From Uranotaenia lowii (taxonomy: Eukaryota; Arthropoda; Insecta; Diptera; Culicidae), in NCBI RefSeq assembly GCF_029784155.1, contig NC_073691.1, forward strand, positions 21,356,006-21,420,005: 64,000 nt of DNA, in the 5' to 3' direction. The position numbers and the translations under genes were made by a program. The notes beneath the pieces were generated by a model that saw nothing but the letters and a program-made list of their open reading frames with translations, was not told where the DNA came from and made no database searches. Below are positions 9,948-22,440 of the stretch, in pieces. Every line of letters begins with the position of its first letter. Position 1 is the stretch's first letter.

Positions 9948-11594
9948 ATGCTCCGTCTATCAGGTTTGAACCCGGACGCCTCATGCAAATCGCTCGAAAC
10001 GTCTTGGTACCGGGAATCGAGCTACGTAACCCACCATGCTGAAAACCACGAAACTTCAACCTGTGAAACCGAGTCAACCACCACCATTGGCGAACCTTCG
10101 CCGGTTCAGCGTTGCCCACCGGAGGTGTTGTCCCACATCTTCAGTTTCTTGCCGTTCGACGATCGCAAAAACGTGTCGTTGGTGTGCAAACAGTGGGAAG
10201 CCGTTGCCTTCTCGGGATCTTATATGTACAAGAAATGTCTGCTGCGTATCGGAGGCTACGATCGTGAGCGCTATCATCCGCTGAAGGACAGTAATCGGGT
10301 GTACCGGAACTTTGCGCTTAGTTATTACAGGAATATTTCCGGTGACGATCAAGTGAATGTGATTTTGGATGTTTTGGATCATTGCGGCGATCAGGTGTAT
10401 AGTTTCAGGACACTGTCGATCATGAGTCCGAGACAGTTTCTCAGTATTTTGGTGCGGATACCGAATGTGAGAAAGCTACACGCTCCAGTGTTGAGATGCA
10501 AAGATTATTTGACCTTTGAACAGCTAGATTATCCTGTGATGAAGGAAGTTACTGAGCTCTATTCGACGCCAGACATCTATCAGCTTGATGGCCTATCGAT
10601 ATTAAAAAGTTTCCCGAAGCTAAGGGATATTGAAACTGATTATTTCGTGAATTTCGATTACAACAAACCACCTCCGGAAGTTTTGCAGCACTTGGCGCCA
10701 CATTTGAAGTCACTGGAATTCAACACCGGGGATGAGCTATCGGACCTCAAATCTGTGCAACTACCAGCCCTGGAGACGTTGAAAATGAACGGTATAATGA
10801 AGCTCCTCGATTACGACGTCTTCAATCGCTGTACTATGCTCACAAAAGCAGTGATCCACTACGAACTGGATGACAAATTGATGTTGGGTATCACGCGTAA
10901 TTGTCGCCAACTGGAGTCATTCCATTTTAAAGCAGACAATTTGACAAATGTAGGTTTCCGGGCCCTCGAACAGCTCTCCAAGCTTCATACGCTAACTATT
11001 TTCGGAGAAATTACGTCGAACGAACTGGACCAATGCCAACCATTACCTAATGTTCGTACATTTGATCTGGCACTCTCTGACTACCCCGTGCAATCAAACG
11101 CTCTGGAACAACTTCGTCGAATTCTGCCTCAAATACAGCACTTCAAGCTTAAAACATGCACCGCGCTTGTCAGATCCAGTAGTTTCCTCCGGCACTTCGC
11201 CCGCTTTTGGATCAATCTAAAACAGCTAACCGTGGTCGACAAGCTAACCTACCACTTCTATCCGGAAGCCGTGATCCTGGCAATGCTTTCGGCCGAAGAG
11301 CTCACCCTCAAAGACCTTCTGCCGGAGCTGAAGCTAGCCGAATTGCCTGCCTCCGATGTCAGCGAATGCAAAGTGAAGCGGCTTCATCTGTACAATATAC
11401 GCGTCAAGGAGGGACAAGAGGATGCGCTACTGCAACAGGTGCAGAACCTTCCAGCGCTACGGTTTCTCAGCATGAAGGGTTGTACCTCGATCGAGCCAGC
11501 CGCCATCGATCGGGTGAGAAAAGCTTTACCGGACTTGGTGGTACATGCGCAGACGCACGTGTGGGATTGCTACAGCGACTATTGGGATCTTTGA
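9948..11594 (+). CDS. F-box/leucine-rich-repeat protein 2
   Basis: A 548-residue intronless gene. A 50-residue Ser/Thr-rich N-terminal extension precedes the F-box at residues 55-95 (CPPEVLSHIFSFLPFDDRKN, then VSLVCKQWEAVAF). LRR-like repeats follow, ending in LPALRFLSMKGCTSIEPAAI. The family motif appears as VYRNFALSYYRN. It is the most diverged of the three paralogues and has a longer tail, ending in HVWDCYSDYWDL. Expected role: Skp1-Cul1 adaptor selecting an unknown substrate for ubiquitination. The start at 9948 is the first in-frame ATG after the upstream stop; a later start is possible because the F-box begins only at codon 55. AATAAA at 12078-12083 may end the transcript. Confidence 0.9.
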   Translation: MLRLSGLNPDASCKSLETSWYRESSYVTHHAENHETSTCETESTTTIGEPSPVQRCPPEVLSHIFSFLPFDDRKNVSLVCKQWEAVAFSGSYMYKKCLLRIGGYDRERYHPLKDSNRVYRNFALSYYRNISGDDQVNVILDVLDHCGDQVYSFRTLSIMSPRQFLSILVRIPNVRKLHAPVLRCKDYLTFEQLDYPVMKEVTELYSTPDIYQLDGLSILKSFPKLRDIETDYFVNFDYNKPPPEVLQHLAPHLKSLEFNTGDELSDLKSVQLPALETLKMNGIMKLLDYDVFNRCTMLTKAVIHYELDDKLMLGITRNCRQLESFHFKADNLTNVGFRALEQLSKLHTLTIFGEITSNELDQCQPLPNVRTFDLALSDYPVQSNALEQLRRILPQIQHFKLKTCTALVRSSSFLRHFARFWINLKQLTVVDKLTYHFYPEAVILAMLSAEELTLKDLLPELKLAELPASDVSECKVKRLHLYNIRVKEGQEDALLQQVQNLPALRFLSMKGCTSIEPAAIDRVRKALPDLVVHAQTHVWDCYSDYWDL

Positions 11595-12077
11595 TTGTAA
11601 TTTAGATTTTAGTGAACAATAAGTGAAAAAAAATCTGTGAACAAAAAAAACTAAAAAACCTGGTAAAATAACCAAAAAATATTTACTTAAAACTAATTGT
11701 AAGTTACTGTGAGAACATTTTAGTATAATTTGACAAGTTTATACAAATATTAAACTCTTTTAATAAGTGAAGAAAAATCAAATCTCTCAGTTGAACGTCT
11801 TAAAAAAAATAAAAATATGAAGATAAAAAAATATGAATTAAGTGGAAAGAAATCGTCGGAAGAATTCATGCAAAAAAAAAACCGAAAGTAGATTGCAACT
11901 CTGGGTCACAGCTAAAAAAAAGATGGCAATATCACGAAGACTTTACGAACTACAGACTAACACTAGAATAGGAAGATTGAGTTTCCATTCCAAATACTAA
12001 CATGATAGAGCTGTAGTTGAACATTTACTTTGACAAGAAGGGCAAAAGCGAACGAATAATATGTTAAACAATGCCTG

Positions 12078-12083
12078 AATAAA
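12078..12083 (+). terminator. candidate poly(A) signal, second F-box gene
   Basis: AATAAA about 480 bases after the stop codon, in an otherwise gene-free stretch. Earlier candidates are not canonical. Confidence 0.35.
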
Positions 12084-12239
12084 TATTGAAACGAAATATC
12101 TTGTTTTTCTTTATGGGTTAACAAAAATCTCATATGAAACAAAAATCATTTACTGTCTGATTTTCTTTTCTTGTTTTCTCCCACCTTATATGACTTTATC
12201 ACTTCCGTTTATGGTTTTCTGAAAAGTCGACCCAAAACT

Positions 12240-12830
12240 TGAAACCTGAAATAAATTGCTGGCCCTTCGAATTTTCCATGTACAAAGTTTCATCTCAATC
12301 TGAAATAATCACGACAATATCGCAACAACCGTGAACAATTAATATGGACGACCCCTGGAAAAAAAACTTACACCTAAAATCGATTGACCGTCAATTCAAT
12401 GTATAATAACGTTAATATCAAAAATATTGAAAATTCATTATTGACGACTCCAGTTTGATACCTGAAATCGATTGCCCGTCCCTCAAAACTCTCTTGTTCC
12501 AAATTTCATCTAATACCGACGAATAAAAACGTCAATATCGCCAAAAAAGCGAATATTTAATATGGAAGACCCCTGATCCTGAATTTGATACCTGAAATTG
12601 ATTGCTCGTCCCCTAAAAAACCTTACATATTTAAATTTCATCATGATCCGATGTTTTATAACGCCAAATATCGCTAAAACTATATTTGTCTTGTATAGAC
12701 GGCCCCCTTCTAAAAGGGCCATCCGAAAATCTGAAAACAGTTTTTATCATTCCTGATCATAATGAGTATCCATGCCAAATCCAGCAGTCTTAAGACAGCT
12801 GAGTTATAAAGGACAAACAAACAAACAGCA
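12240..12830 (+). repeat. tandem block of roughly 115-130 bp units, TE relic
   Basis: Four degenerate units each contain GATACCTGAAATCGATTG, CCGTCCCT, a block like AAATTTCATC, then AACGTCAATATCGC and GGACGACCCCTG. The block ends with GACAGCTGAGTTATAAAGG and a run of ACAAACAAACA, a tail I associate with insect retroelement 3' regions. No coding capacity. Confidence 0.55.
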
Positions 12831-12854
12831 CACAGAAATGTCTTTATAAATAAA

Positions 12855-15145
12855 AAAAGTAAAATTTACCCAGAAGCGAGGTGATTTTCTTCTGCCCCTC
12901 TTTCGAGGCAAATTTTACCTTTTTCAAATTCATCTAGCAAATAAGTAAATTTTATCTTTTTGCATTCACCTAGCAAAATAGTATATAATACCGTTTTCCC
13001 ATTCACTGATTTAGAGGTAAATGCTAGTTGGTTTGGTCGATTTCTTCAATAATATAAATTCATTAGGAAATTCCTTTTTTCGCCAGGCTCGTGGCAATTC
13101 CGTTCGCGTTCTTCCGAGCCACCATGGCCACTGAATCCTGCATTGCGTCAACACATTACGTCCTTCTCCTTTCGAATTATCCGGTCAGGTCCGGCTTTTC
13201 CGGAATGATACCTGGAGGATGACGTGGAATACATCTCGAAGCTCTGTGGTATAATCTGAAACAAACAGCCTTATTCTGCGCCACGCGTGACGTGATGATT
13301 GTCACCTGTCGATGTGGGTAAAGTGACAGTATCTCATTCAGACGAGTGACTGAATGAACACATCTGTCAAAATGGTCGACATTGCGCTGATGTTGTTTTG
13401 ATTTCGCTCGCGGTTCGGATTTTCGGGATTAAATTTCTAAATAACGGATTCGATTTCCGGTTCGAAAAAAGTCGTAATCGGTTTGTATAGTGTCAGCAAA
13501 TTATTCAATGAGGAAAAATGGGCAGGTTACGCGACCCAAGCGGACAATTGGAGAATTAAATTTGAGCCGGGAACCTGCTGTGAAACGCCAACACAAGAAT
13601 CGACGTCAAAAGTTGTAAGTGATACAAAAAATTTCGATTAGTTTCAAAAAATTAAAATAAATTAAAAGTAAACATTGCAGGTTTGTGGCGATTATGGTGT
13701 TCAATTTTACGACCTGAAAATTTCAGTTTGAAATAACTGTAAGGTTTCGATCGAATTGTTAGTAGGTGTTGGCTCGGATGTGGTTACGTTACGCAGTTCA
13801 ATGCAGCCGATGACATCGATACGGTTTGTCGAGCACATCAACTGGTTATGGAAAGATACAAATGACACTTCAATTAAACTGTTCAAACCGTTTGGTCGTT
13901 GGGTGCGAACAATTGCTTTTGGTAAGATAGTTGATTGTCGCGTACCAATTCTTTACTAATGGTTTTTATTGACCAACCAACCGAAATTTCCCCAATCAGA
14001 ACAGGCCACGACACAAGAACGGAAATCAGTCGGCCAAGATCGAAATTGCGAACCAGTTGAAGTTTATCGGCAAGCATCCGGTAGAGGAACAGGAAATTCT
14101 TACCGAACCTCCATCGGTGACTGACAAAAATTTGGCCGAAGCCTCTACTAATTCTATACCCGATGCAGTTCCTAATGTGGATAAAAGTTCTGCTGTAACT
14201 GATTCTTTGGCATTTCCGAATTTCAAAATATCTCCGCGAGATCTCAAAGATTACATTTAAAAATTTTTTTTAAGCTGATAATCTATGATGGTTTTTTTTT
14301 AAGACGATGTACTTTACAGAGATGGTACAAGAATGAGCATTTGACGAACAAACGTGCACTTTCCCACAAGGTACTAATAATTCAATAATTTGCTGCAAAA
14401 GGATAAATAACATTCTACATTGTAATTTAAAAAAAATCAGAATAAAAGCTATAACTATTAGTAAAGTTTTTACTATGCTTCTACATTTGAAAATCAAAGA
14501 AGAACAATATTAAAAATTGTATCAGAAACTATTTTTTTTTATTAATTTACTACTTCTTGAAGTTCAACAATCGCTTAACTGAACGATAGATGGTGCGATA
14601 CTTTTTTGCTCATTAAATTCTCGTCGTGTTTACTAATTTATTGATGATTTTAAGCATTAAAACATGCTAGTTAAAAAAATGATTGAATTTCAACAATTAA
14701 TAACTCCGCTTTACAGTAATTTTCGTGTTTTTTCATAAAATCGTCACCCGAATGCGACGATTCTCACCCACGGTGACTACGAGAATAGGGTAAGAACTCA
14801 CGAAGTTCATTCGAAGTGACAATCCTCACCTACACCGACTGCTGGAATAGAGTGACTTGGGTGACTCGACTATCATCACGTCACGCGCGGCGCTGAATAA
14901 GTATTATGACGAGAATCAGCACAACTAAATACTGTTTTATTCAGCTTAATTCAAGTGTCCAAGGTTCGAGGTGAGATTTACTTTCTTTTGTTTCACATTA
15001 TGTTCTCGGTGAATGGTACCTTTTTTACAACTCGATTCAGGTAAAATTTACCTCACTGTGAGGTTAGTTTCATCTCGAAAAGGTAGAAGTTACATTTTCG
15101 ACTTCGTTAACCTTGCTATCTCGGTATATTTTAACTTTTTATTAT
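12855..15145. mobile_element. composite DNA-transposon-like block
   Basis: The ends pair imperfectly: AATAAAAAAAGTAAAATTTA at the left and, read on the minus strand, AATAAAAAGTTAAAATATAC at the right. A second inverted pair lies inside: a stretch with CGCGTGACGTGATGAT near 13285 and its partner ATCATCACGTCACGCG near 14875. Between the inner pair is coding-like sequence with splice-like sites (13516-14260). No transposase motif was recognised. The boundaries are approximate and the block may be nested insertions. Confidence 0.4.
14003..14260 (+). CDS. possible 3' exon of an unrecognised gene
   Basis: After an acceptor-like CCCCAATCAG the frame reads NRPRHKNGNQSAKIEIANQL, continues with FIGKHPVEEQEILTEPPSVT and ends in FPNFKISPRDLKDYI and a stop at 14258-14260. 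The composition (mixed charged, Pro/Ser/Val-rich middle) looks like real protein, unlike nearby AT-derived frames. AATAAA at 14441-14446 follows. A possible upstream exon at 13516-13614 ends at donor GTAAGT and reads RKNGQVTRPKRTIGELNLSR with a basic tail, but I could not join them in one frame. It may be a host gene, a gene captured by the surrounding element, or its own ORF. Confidence 0.3.
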   Translation, partial: RPRHKNGNQSAKIEIANQLKFIGKHPVEEQEILTEPPSVTDKNLAEASTNSIPDAVPNVDKSSAVTDSLAFPNFKISPRDLKDYI

Positions 15146-17190
15146 TGTCCGTGTATAGATAATAGAAAAAAATAACAAAGCAGGCTCAGTTCCCACGAGA
15201 GCATTTCAAAGCAAATCTAGAACATTCCTGTCAAGTTAGCTCCGAACCACTAGAACAACATTGAACCAAGGCCATGCGAACGGGAGGAGTTTTAGAGGTT
15301 AACAATTGAAACAAAATTTTAATTGTAAATTTCAATTCAATCAACCTTTTATATTGGAACTCAAAACTTGATTTACAAAACCCTTACCTCGTCTTTAGAA
15401 TTGGTGTTTATTAAGAATTGTACCTTAAAAAGAACAGAGTTTGAAACGAACCATTTTAACTTCAAAACTAATTTCACCTCTCACGATGGTCAACATAAAA
15501 AAGCAGAAAAAAAAACTCTAAAATCTAAGATCCTCTATATTATTATTAAAAATTTTGATAATACAAAAATTATGTATCAACATAATATTTTAAAAAGGTT
15601 TTGATAAATTATATGAAGCCACCGAATTTACATTTAACAGGTAATTTTGACCTATTTGTGTGCCTTGAATCTAATTATGCAATATTTCTATAAAGTTCAA
15701 TAACTTTTGGAAATAAATAAAAAACATTTATGAAATTTCTGCACTTTTTTGGAAAAAACTTAAAAAAAATCTTTACATTTTAAAATAAAAATTTATATCA
15801 TTTATCAATTATAATTAATACTTCAAATAATTTTTAGTTCTGCGAAAAAATTTATAGAAGTTTTGTATTTGTTTATTTTTTTTTTCATTAAAAAAAGTTT
15901 TCAAGAACTGTAAACCAAAGTGCGTTTAAATTTTTTTAAAGAATAAATCTAAACGTTTTTCAGATTTCAACAAATTTTTTAAATGAATTCAAGTTTTTTA
16001 AAATTTCTGCAGTAATGTCACAAATACCTACTTGAAATCATTTCTTTCCAAATTTTATAAAAAACTGATGATTTTTACTTTTTTAGATCATTCATCATTA
16101 TCATCATAATATTATTCCTTAATTGAATGAAGTATAATAAACAGAATCAAATTTGAAAAACATTGTTTTTACTTTTTGTTCTTTCCAGGACAAAATATTT
16201 CAATTGAAAGTGCAAAACCTTGAACTTTGAAACCAGCGATTGAAAATTAATAAACTTTTCATATGTTTTTATTATTTCAAATCATGTTTATTGAATTGAT
16301 CATGATTTTTTAATTAATCTTCAAAAAGTTGGAAAAATGATTCGAAGTAGCAACTTCAAAACTAAATTTTAATACGCAATGTTTACTAAATCTGCATTTG
16401 CTTTGTGCTTTCAATATTCACAATAAAACTTGGAATTCCTTATTTTTTATTTTTTATCAGTTTCTTATTGATCTTATCAATTCTTATTGATTATTGATTC
16501 TTATTGATGATTATTGAAAGAAATTTGGAAATCACCCCTATTCCACCATTTCCTTGTCAGTATAATTGAACATTAAGTTATGATTTTGAACTTCCAGGCC
16601 TTTTATTTTTAATACTGGAAGAATTTTATTTTATAAATAGGGTATTATCTCTGAATACGATCACTGGCACTCTTGAAATAATAATAAATATATTCTTCTT
16701 TTTATCAAATTGAATTAAACCATCAACTATTGAATAAATTCTCCAAAGTTCAAAATGGATTTTTTTTCTAATCGAAATTTCATATTTCAAATCGCGAATA
16801 AATATAATTTGATCAAATTTAAAATCATACAGAATTTTTCAATAAACGCTTCAGTTGAAAATGAGAAAAATTGAAAATTAAGGTGAATAATATATCAGAT
16901 AAATTTATAAGTTTTTTAATTTGTGTGGTATTCATGAGTAAGAAATTTGTGTTAGAAATCTATTTCCTTATTTACTGGTTATTTTTGGTATTGTTATTAT
17001 TTTTAGCTAAATTTGAATTTCTAAAACACAAACCCTCCCCCCCACTCCTCCCCTTTGAACTTTTAACGCTATTTGAATTCTAAATAAGATAGATTCAGAA
17101 TACAGATTTGATATCAAGATTTGGAAAAATAAACTCTTTATTCAGATTCCTCCATATTTTTGTGATAGAAAATTCGAATAGAAATATGTT
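15146..17190. other. AT-rich sequence, nothing recognised
   Basis: Runs of A and T, many GAATTT and TTGAA words, no exon-like GC island and no long inverted repeat that I could see. Confidence 0.5.
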
Positions 17191-17625
17191 TTACGGCTTC
17201 CCGAGCAGACTTTGATGCCCAAACCGACAGTAAAAATGATACCAAAATAAGCTATCAACAGCAAACTGATAGCACTTTTTGTTGTGGATTCTTCCATGAC
17301 AGCAAAACTATGCATCATAAGGGTATCAAAAAGACCTGTATGATAGCAAGCAGTGACCAAAATAAGGTATCAATAGCAAATGGTTAGCATAATTTGGTGT
17401 ATTATCAAGCTGACAGCAAAACTAGGCTTCCTTTGGATTCCAGAGTTTTAGAAAAAAATTGAATTGATAGCAAAACTAGGCTGTCGATGTAACTGTCATT
17501 TTTATTATAAAATGCGTTCACTGTACAAGAAACCCAATTGCAAAATGTAGAAAATGCGGTGAAATTGAATTTGATTGCAAAACTTGGCTTCATTAGTGCA
17601 GGGCTAGAAGTTGGTAACTTTTTAG
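17191..17625. repeat. short-motif repeat block
   Basis: The words GATAGCAAAACTAGGCT, TGATAGCA and ACCAAAATAAG(C/G)TATCA recur five or more times, spaced irregularly. It looks like the subterminal part of a MITE, but I found no matching ends. Confidence 0.35.
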
Positions 17626-17993
17626 TAACTTTGTCACTTTTTTCAGGCTGGTCACTCACAAGTTACTTCGAAATTTGGTCACTGAAGTCACTATTATTTT
17701 TAAAATAATTTCCTAAGCTTATTTTTCCAATATTTTCTCCTTTTCTTCCCTTTCGGGTCCTGTGGGATTTCACACGACCTAAATAGGGAGAATGGCTCAG
17801 ATTCAGTAAAGGAAGATTATTGTTTTGTTTTGCTTTGATGTATAACATTTAAACCTTATTTGGATGATAATTTGAATTTAAACTAAAATCGTTTTTTGCT
17901 TTAAAAAATATGTATTTTTTTGTTTATTTGTGACACTTTACCAACGTTTTGGCATTCGTGTCAAGAAAAAAAATTGTATTATTAATAAATTTA

Positions 17994-18936
17994 GAGTAAG
18001 GTGGGGTAAAAGTACGAGTCGGGTAAAAGTACGTTTTGAGATTATCGCAAACTGAGAACAGCAAATTCCAAACTCTGGCGTGGATTGATAATGATTTAGA
18101 AAACCTTAATCTAGACATATTTTTTTCGTATGATTTGAAAATACTCTGAAAAATGAGGTAAAGTAGCTTTTTTGCATAAATGATGTAATATTTAAAATAA
18201 CGGCAAACATGTTTTAGCAATCAAAATTCTGGCTTTCAATGTGACTGTTTAGTTGTTTTCAACCACTATCAAATGCCAAAGAAATAATTTTATTTACATG
18301 TTTCTGTTTTGCACAATACATTGTGAATCACAAGAAATCTTGAAGGGGTAAAAGTACGAATTGCAAATGGGGCAAAAGTACGAATGATATACAGGGTCCA
18401 CGGAGGTAAATCTGAATGGAAATTTTTAACTTTTTATTTTAAATGCATTGGAAATGTCAGCGCCTTTTTTTGTATCTACAAAGACCTGCTCGCGCGAAAA
18501 ATTGCTCAAATACGATGAAAACTGGATTTTGTAAACCAGTTGAATATTGACAATTAGTGGAGAACTCCGAATTCACGCAGGTTGGTCGCCTTTGTATTGG
18601 ATTTGTATCAGAAGCGATAACAGAAGCTGCTGCTGTAGGCAAAAATTGATATAAAATAATTTTCTTCTTGATTTCATGCAGAAATGTGGAATTTTGAATG
18701 GTCGTACTTTTACCCCACATCATTCGAACTTTTGCCTCAGAGGTGGGGTAAGAGTACGTTTCGATAGCAGTTTCACTACTGCTATCAAATGCGTCGATCG
18801 ATTATCTTCGTAATTTTTTAGAAGAGAGATAAAAGTTTAAGGAATCAAATGCTGTACTTGGTTTTTCCGAAAAACAACTGCAAAATTTCCTAAAAATAGG
18901 ATAGCACTAAGGTCGTACTTTTACCCCACCATACCC
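17994..18936. mobile_element. TA-flanked MITE with repeated subterminal motif
   Basis: TA duplications at 17992-17993 and 18937-18938 bracket inverted ends: GAGTAAGGTGGGGTAAAAGT at the left and, on the minus strand, GGGTATGGTGGGGTAAAAGT at the right. The motif GGGGTAAAAGTACG recurs inside at about 18021, 18347, 18367, 18700 (inverted) and 18743. TA duplication suggests Tc1/mariner-type mobilisation. The interior has no transposase frame, so it is non-autonomous. Confidence 0.75.
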
Positions 18937-18938
18937 TA

Positions 18939-20400
18939 TTACATAAAATATTTCCTAAAGAGACACTCTAACATGTTTAACCAACATTGGAACAAATTGA
19001 ATCGAAAATTTCAGATGGTTAATTTCTAAGTTCCTTTATTTCTAGACATTTTGCAATCATTTGAAAGATTGGTAGATATACAAAGATATCAATTTAAAAT
19101 GTCAAAACCTATTTGTAGTTTTCGATAACTTTCATCAATTTTTTTACTTTTTTAGAGGTTTACTGCTTACTTACATTTTCTACAATATCCTAAGAAATTT
19201 CTGAGGTGTTTCTTGGATCTGTTTTTTTTTTAAATTGTGTTAAATCATTTGTGAATTTTTTATAAATTCCTTCCTTTTTGAACCTCGTTTTATTTCTAAT
19301 ATTTTTTTCCAATGATTGATATGCGAATCATGCAATAAAGTCTGCAGTGAATCTCTTTGGAAATTTTCCATTTATAAAGGTAAATTCTGTTTGAGTTAGT
19401 TTTAAATTTGAAAATTTTTATTCTACCTTAAAGATTAGTCTCATAAAATTTTTTAGCCTTTTTTTGTGTTATTATCTTGAATCCTAAGTCAATTTTACGC
19501 TAAGCATCTTTGAGTTGCAATCTTCTGTCAATATTTTATCGTTTATCTATTTTCAATCTTCTATCAATAATTGGTCACTTTTTCATGAGGACCTACTATT
19601 TCTTTATTTCATGACTTTTTCATGAAATGAAATTTCTGTAAATGTAAATCTTAACTTAATTTCAAGTATATTCTTTAAACTTTTTGTTGAACATGTGCTG
19701 GTTTTTCATTTGAATTTGTAGATTTTTCACATACTGCACAAGTTCACAGCACCCTTCACTCATCTAAGGTACTTCATTTTCCACTTTCATTAACTATTTC
19801 CTCGGAAAACACAGGACATGATTTTTCACATTACAACCGATTATTCTTTATATATTCATCAAATTTTCCTTCGACAATGATGCATTTTTAGCATGCAAAT
19901 CCCTTCCGGTAATGAGTTTGAGATATTTTCGAAACTTGTCTTCAATTTCAACCTAAACAAAATAAATTTTCCAAAAGAGCGGAGAAAAAATGCGTGCGTT
20001 TCCAAACGATCAACGCCTACTTCTCTAATAACAAAGACACCTTAACTAAATACAAAAGGGTAAAAGAATGCCATTTAAATGATTAAAGTGTCCAAGGCTG
20101 TTTTATTATAAAAACTTATTACAAATCCTAAATCGAGCATTTTTTACGAGTGTGTATGATGCAATTCTTATAGGAAAAATGGCAGTCATTCACCAGCTAA
20201 ATTTTTTTTCACGGTCGTGGCCGCGGATGAGTTTCGCGAAATAGTTGAAAAAAGTGATTACCCAACTGTTGAACAAATGGAAACATCTCCGACTCGGACA
20301 TTTAGGTGATTATTTGTGATTGTTTTGATAGTCAGGTTAGTTTTCAGATGCTTAACTACACCCAAAATTCAGCCTCTGTGCCAATGGCGTGTAGTCAATT
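18939..20400. other. AT-rich sequence, nothing recognised
   Basis: No exon, tRNA or clear repeat boundary seen in either strand. Confidence 0.45.
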
Positions 20401-20594
20401 ACATAGCATCATTGGTACAAGAAGATAACGCGACCGGTGCTGATTCGATTTGCTCCCACTGGCATTAATCTCCCAAGTTAACCGAATTGCGTATGTCTGA
20501 AAGAAACAAAATAAAAACATTTGCACGTCCCTCCCTATCGCATCACAAGACGAAGAAGGATGGAAATAAATACCGGCCAACACCAGGCAGCCAG

Positions 20595-20815
20595 CGAACC
20601 GAGCACTGTGCGTGTGAATGTAGCAAAAGCAACAACAAAAATATCCTTCTAATTCAATCCACTGGCACCGGCAAACCACGGGCAAGCTGTGCGTGTGTAT
20701 GCAGTAAAAGCAACAAAAAAAACATTCCTTCAATTCACCGGCAAACAACCACGCACCGGCCAAGCTGCCCGGCTTTAGCAGCTGTGTATATGTAGCGTGT
20801 GTATGTAATAGCAGG
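20595..20815. repeat. imperfect tandem repeat, period about 85 bp
   Basis: Two clear copies and a partial third share TGTGCGTGTG(A/T)ATG, AGCAAAAGCAACA and a CATTCCTTC-like block followed by CACCGGCAAAC. The stretch is more GC-rich than its surroundings. Long frames on both strands come from this composition. Confidence 0.45.
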
Positions 20816-21010
20816 CGGTAAGCAAACACAGTTCTCATTCAATGGGTTTCCCGTTCCTTCACTCCCGTTCCCTTTCCCGTTTCCATCCCAAGACAAAGGA
20901 ATGCATTGAAAGAAGGCCAAACGCCGGGAAGCCGCCGTTGTGCGTTTTTTTTCGATTGATCGGTGACAGAAAGCCTATGACAAATATCCCTCGTCCTGCA
21001 TGAAGCTTGA

Positions 21011-21090
21011 ATAGTACACTGGTTAAAATGCCGGTCTGGCAAGACGCTATGATTAGTAATTTGAGTTCGATTCTCACAACGGCGCTGTGG
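21011..21090 (+). repeat. tRNA-derived module
   Basis: An A-box-like stretch (ACTGGTTAAAATGCC) and a B box (GAGTTCGATTCTC) are about 50 bp apart, followed by a T-rich tail. Stems are too degraded for a working tRNA. It looks like the head of a SINE. Confidence 0.4.
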
Positions 21091-21582
21091 TTTTAATTTT
21101 TATTTTTTTGTTTCTGGGATGAATTATCCAATAGGAATAGGTTTTTCTTGTTTCGCTTGAATGTAGTGGTCATCATTTTGGTTGGGAGCCGAGTCCTTAT
21201 GCCAGTTACGGTTTTTCAAACATACCGTTTTCGGCACAGTGCACATTTCAGCGCATTATCGGCACAGAGATATGCTAAATAGGCATTGGATTTTTGCAAC
21301 CTCTTCTATGGGTGTATTTTCCGAATTCCAACATTGAATATAACTTTTTTTCTCAGCCTTCAACCGAATTCGAATTCTCGGTGGTCGTTCATTTTAGGAC
21401 TCGGAACCAGCATATCGAGATGGGTAACCAGGAGAACTGCCTCTTTCGACCAGCAGTAGCAAACACACAATGGAATGCAACAGCACGCTTGGGGAGTTGA
21501 AGGAGTTGGCGTGCAGAGATGACTGAATTGCCCCGGACAAGGCTAGTTGAAAACCAATGGAACCAAAATCAACGCAAGGCCG

Positions 21583-21654
21583 CCGACCGTGGCCTAGAGG
21601 ATAGCGTTCAAGTCTTCTAAGCCAGAGGTCATGAGATCGAGTCTCGGTCACGGC
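21583..21654 (+). repeat. tRNA-Arg-like SINE head
   Basis: CCGTGGCCTAGAGGATAGCG resembles the D-arm of arginine tRNAs. An anticodon-loop-like CTTCTAA and a B box (GATCGAGTCTC) follow in order. The acceptor stem does not pair, so this is not a functional tRNA. A body of about 120 bp follows to the T run near 21775, as in tRNA-derived SINEs. Confidence 0.5.
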
Positions 21655-22440
21655 ATACATAGTACTCTTTCTGTGGGTTGGTGGTATTAGCACCAACGCT
21701 TTAGTCTTAAGTAGAATTTAGATCTCTTCAAAGAAACATGAAGTTTCACTGAGATCCTATAATGTGTGTGTTCGTTTTTTTAAAGGCGGTCAGGGAATGG
21801 CTGAAGTTACCAAACCTGGCGTAGGAAATCTCTGAACGCAACAACTGGTAAGGAAAAAACTTCAGAAGAGGAAAGTGTAAATATATGAGCTAAAATTTTT
21901 GTTGGGTCTTACAGATGGAACATCAAGCTTGGAGCAATTTGCGATGACTGGTGGAAGTATCGAACTCGCGCCCTACATCAGCAACTCAGGAGTTAACTTT
22001 TACGGCCGGCCAGGAAATAAGTAATGTTTCCCGATTTACAAAAACCAAACCCCAACATTTAAGTGAGTTAGTGATGTTATTGGAAAATTTGTGTATCAAA
22101 GTATAATAAATAATTTAAAATAAATTTACGAGTGAATTTTAATTAGAATTGGGTTTCGAATAATAAAAAAAAAATGATAAAAACAAAAAGAAATAATGAA
22201 GCTAACTCTAGAAACAATTGTATGCTATACAAATTTCGCGTAACTTCCATCATCAAACCGTCTTGAAATCACTAAAAATTCACCTAAAGTGTACGTGAGA
22301 TTCATTTAGCATCAATTCCTATAAGCACGCATCCACATGTTTTGTTCGTAGAAAGTACGTGAAAATCAATTGGATAAAAATTACGTAGTTTTTCACGTAG
22401 CCGCTACGTGCAGATTACTTTGGGTGTACGTATGGACTTT

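Noticed and set aside
20395..20838. 147-codon minus-strand frame, Cys- and Phe-rich
   Set aside because: It falls in an imperfect tandem repeat and has no domain or promoter; overlapping frames exist on the other strand.
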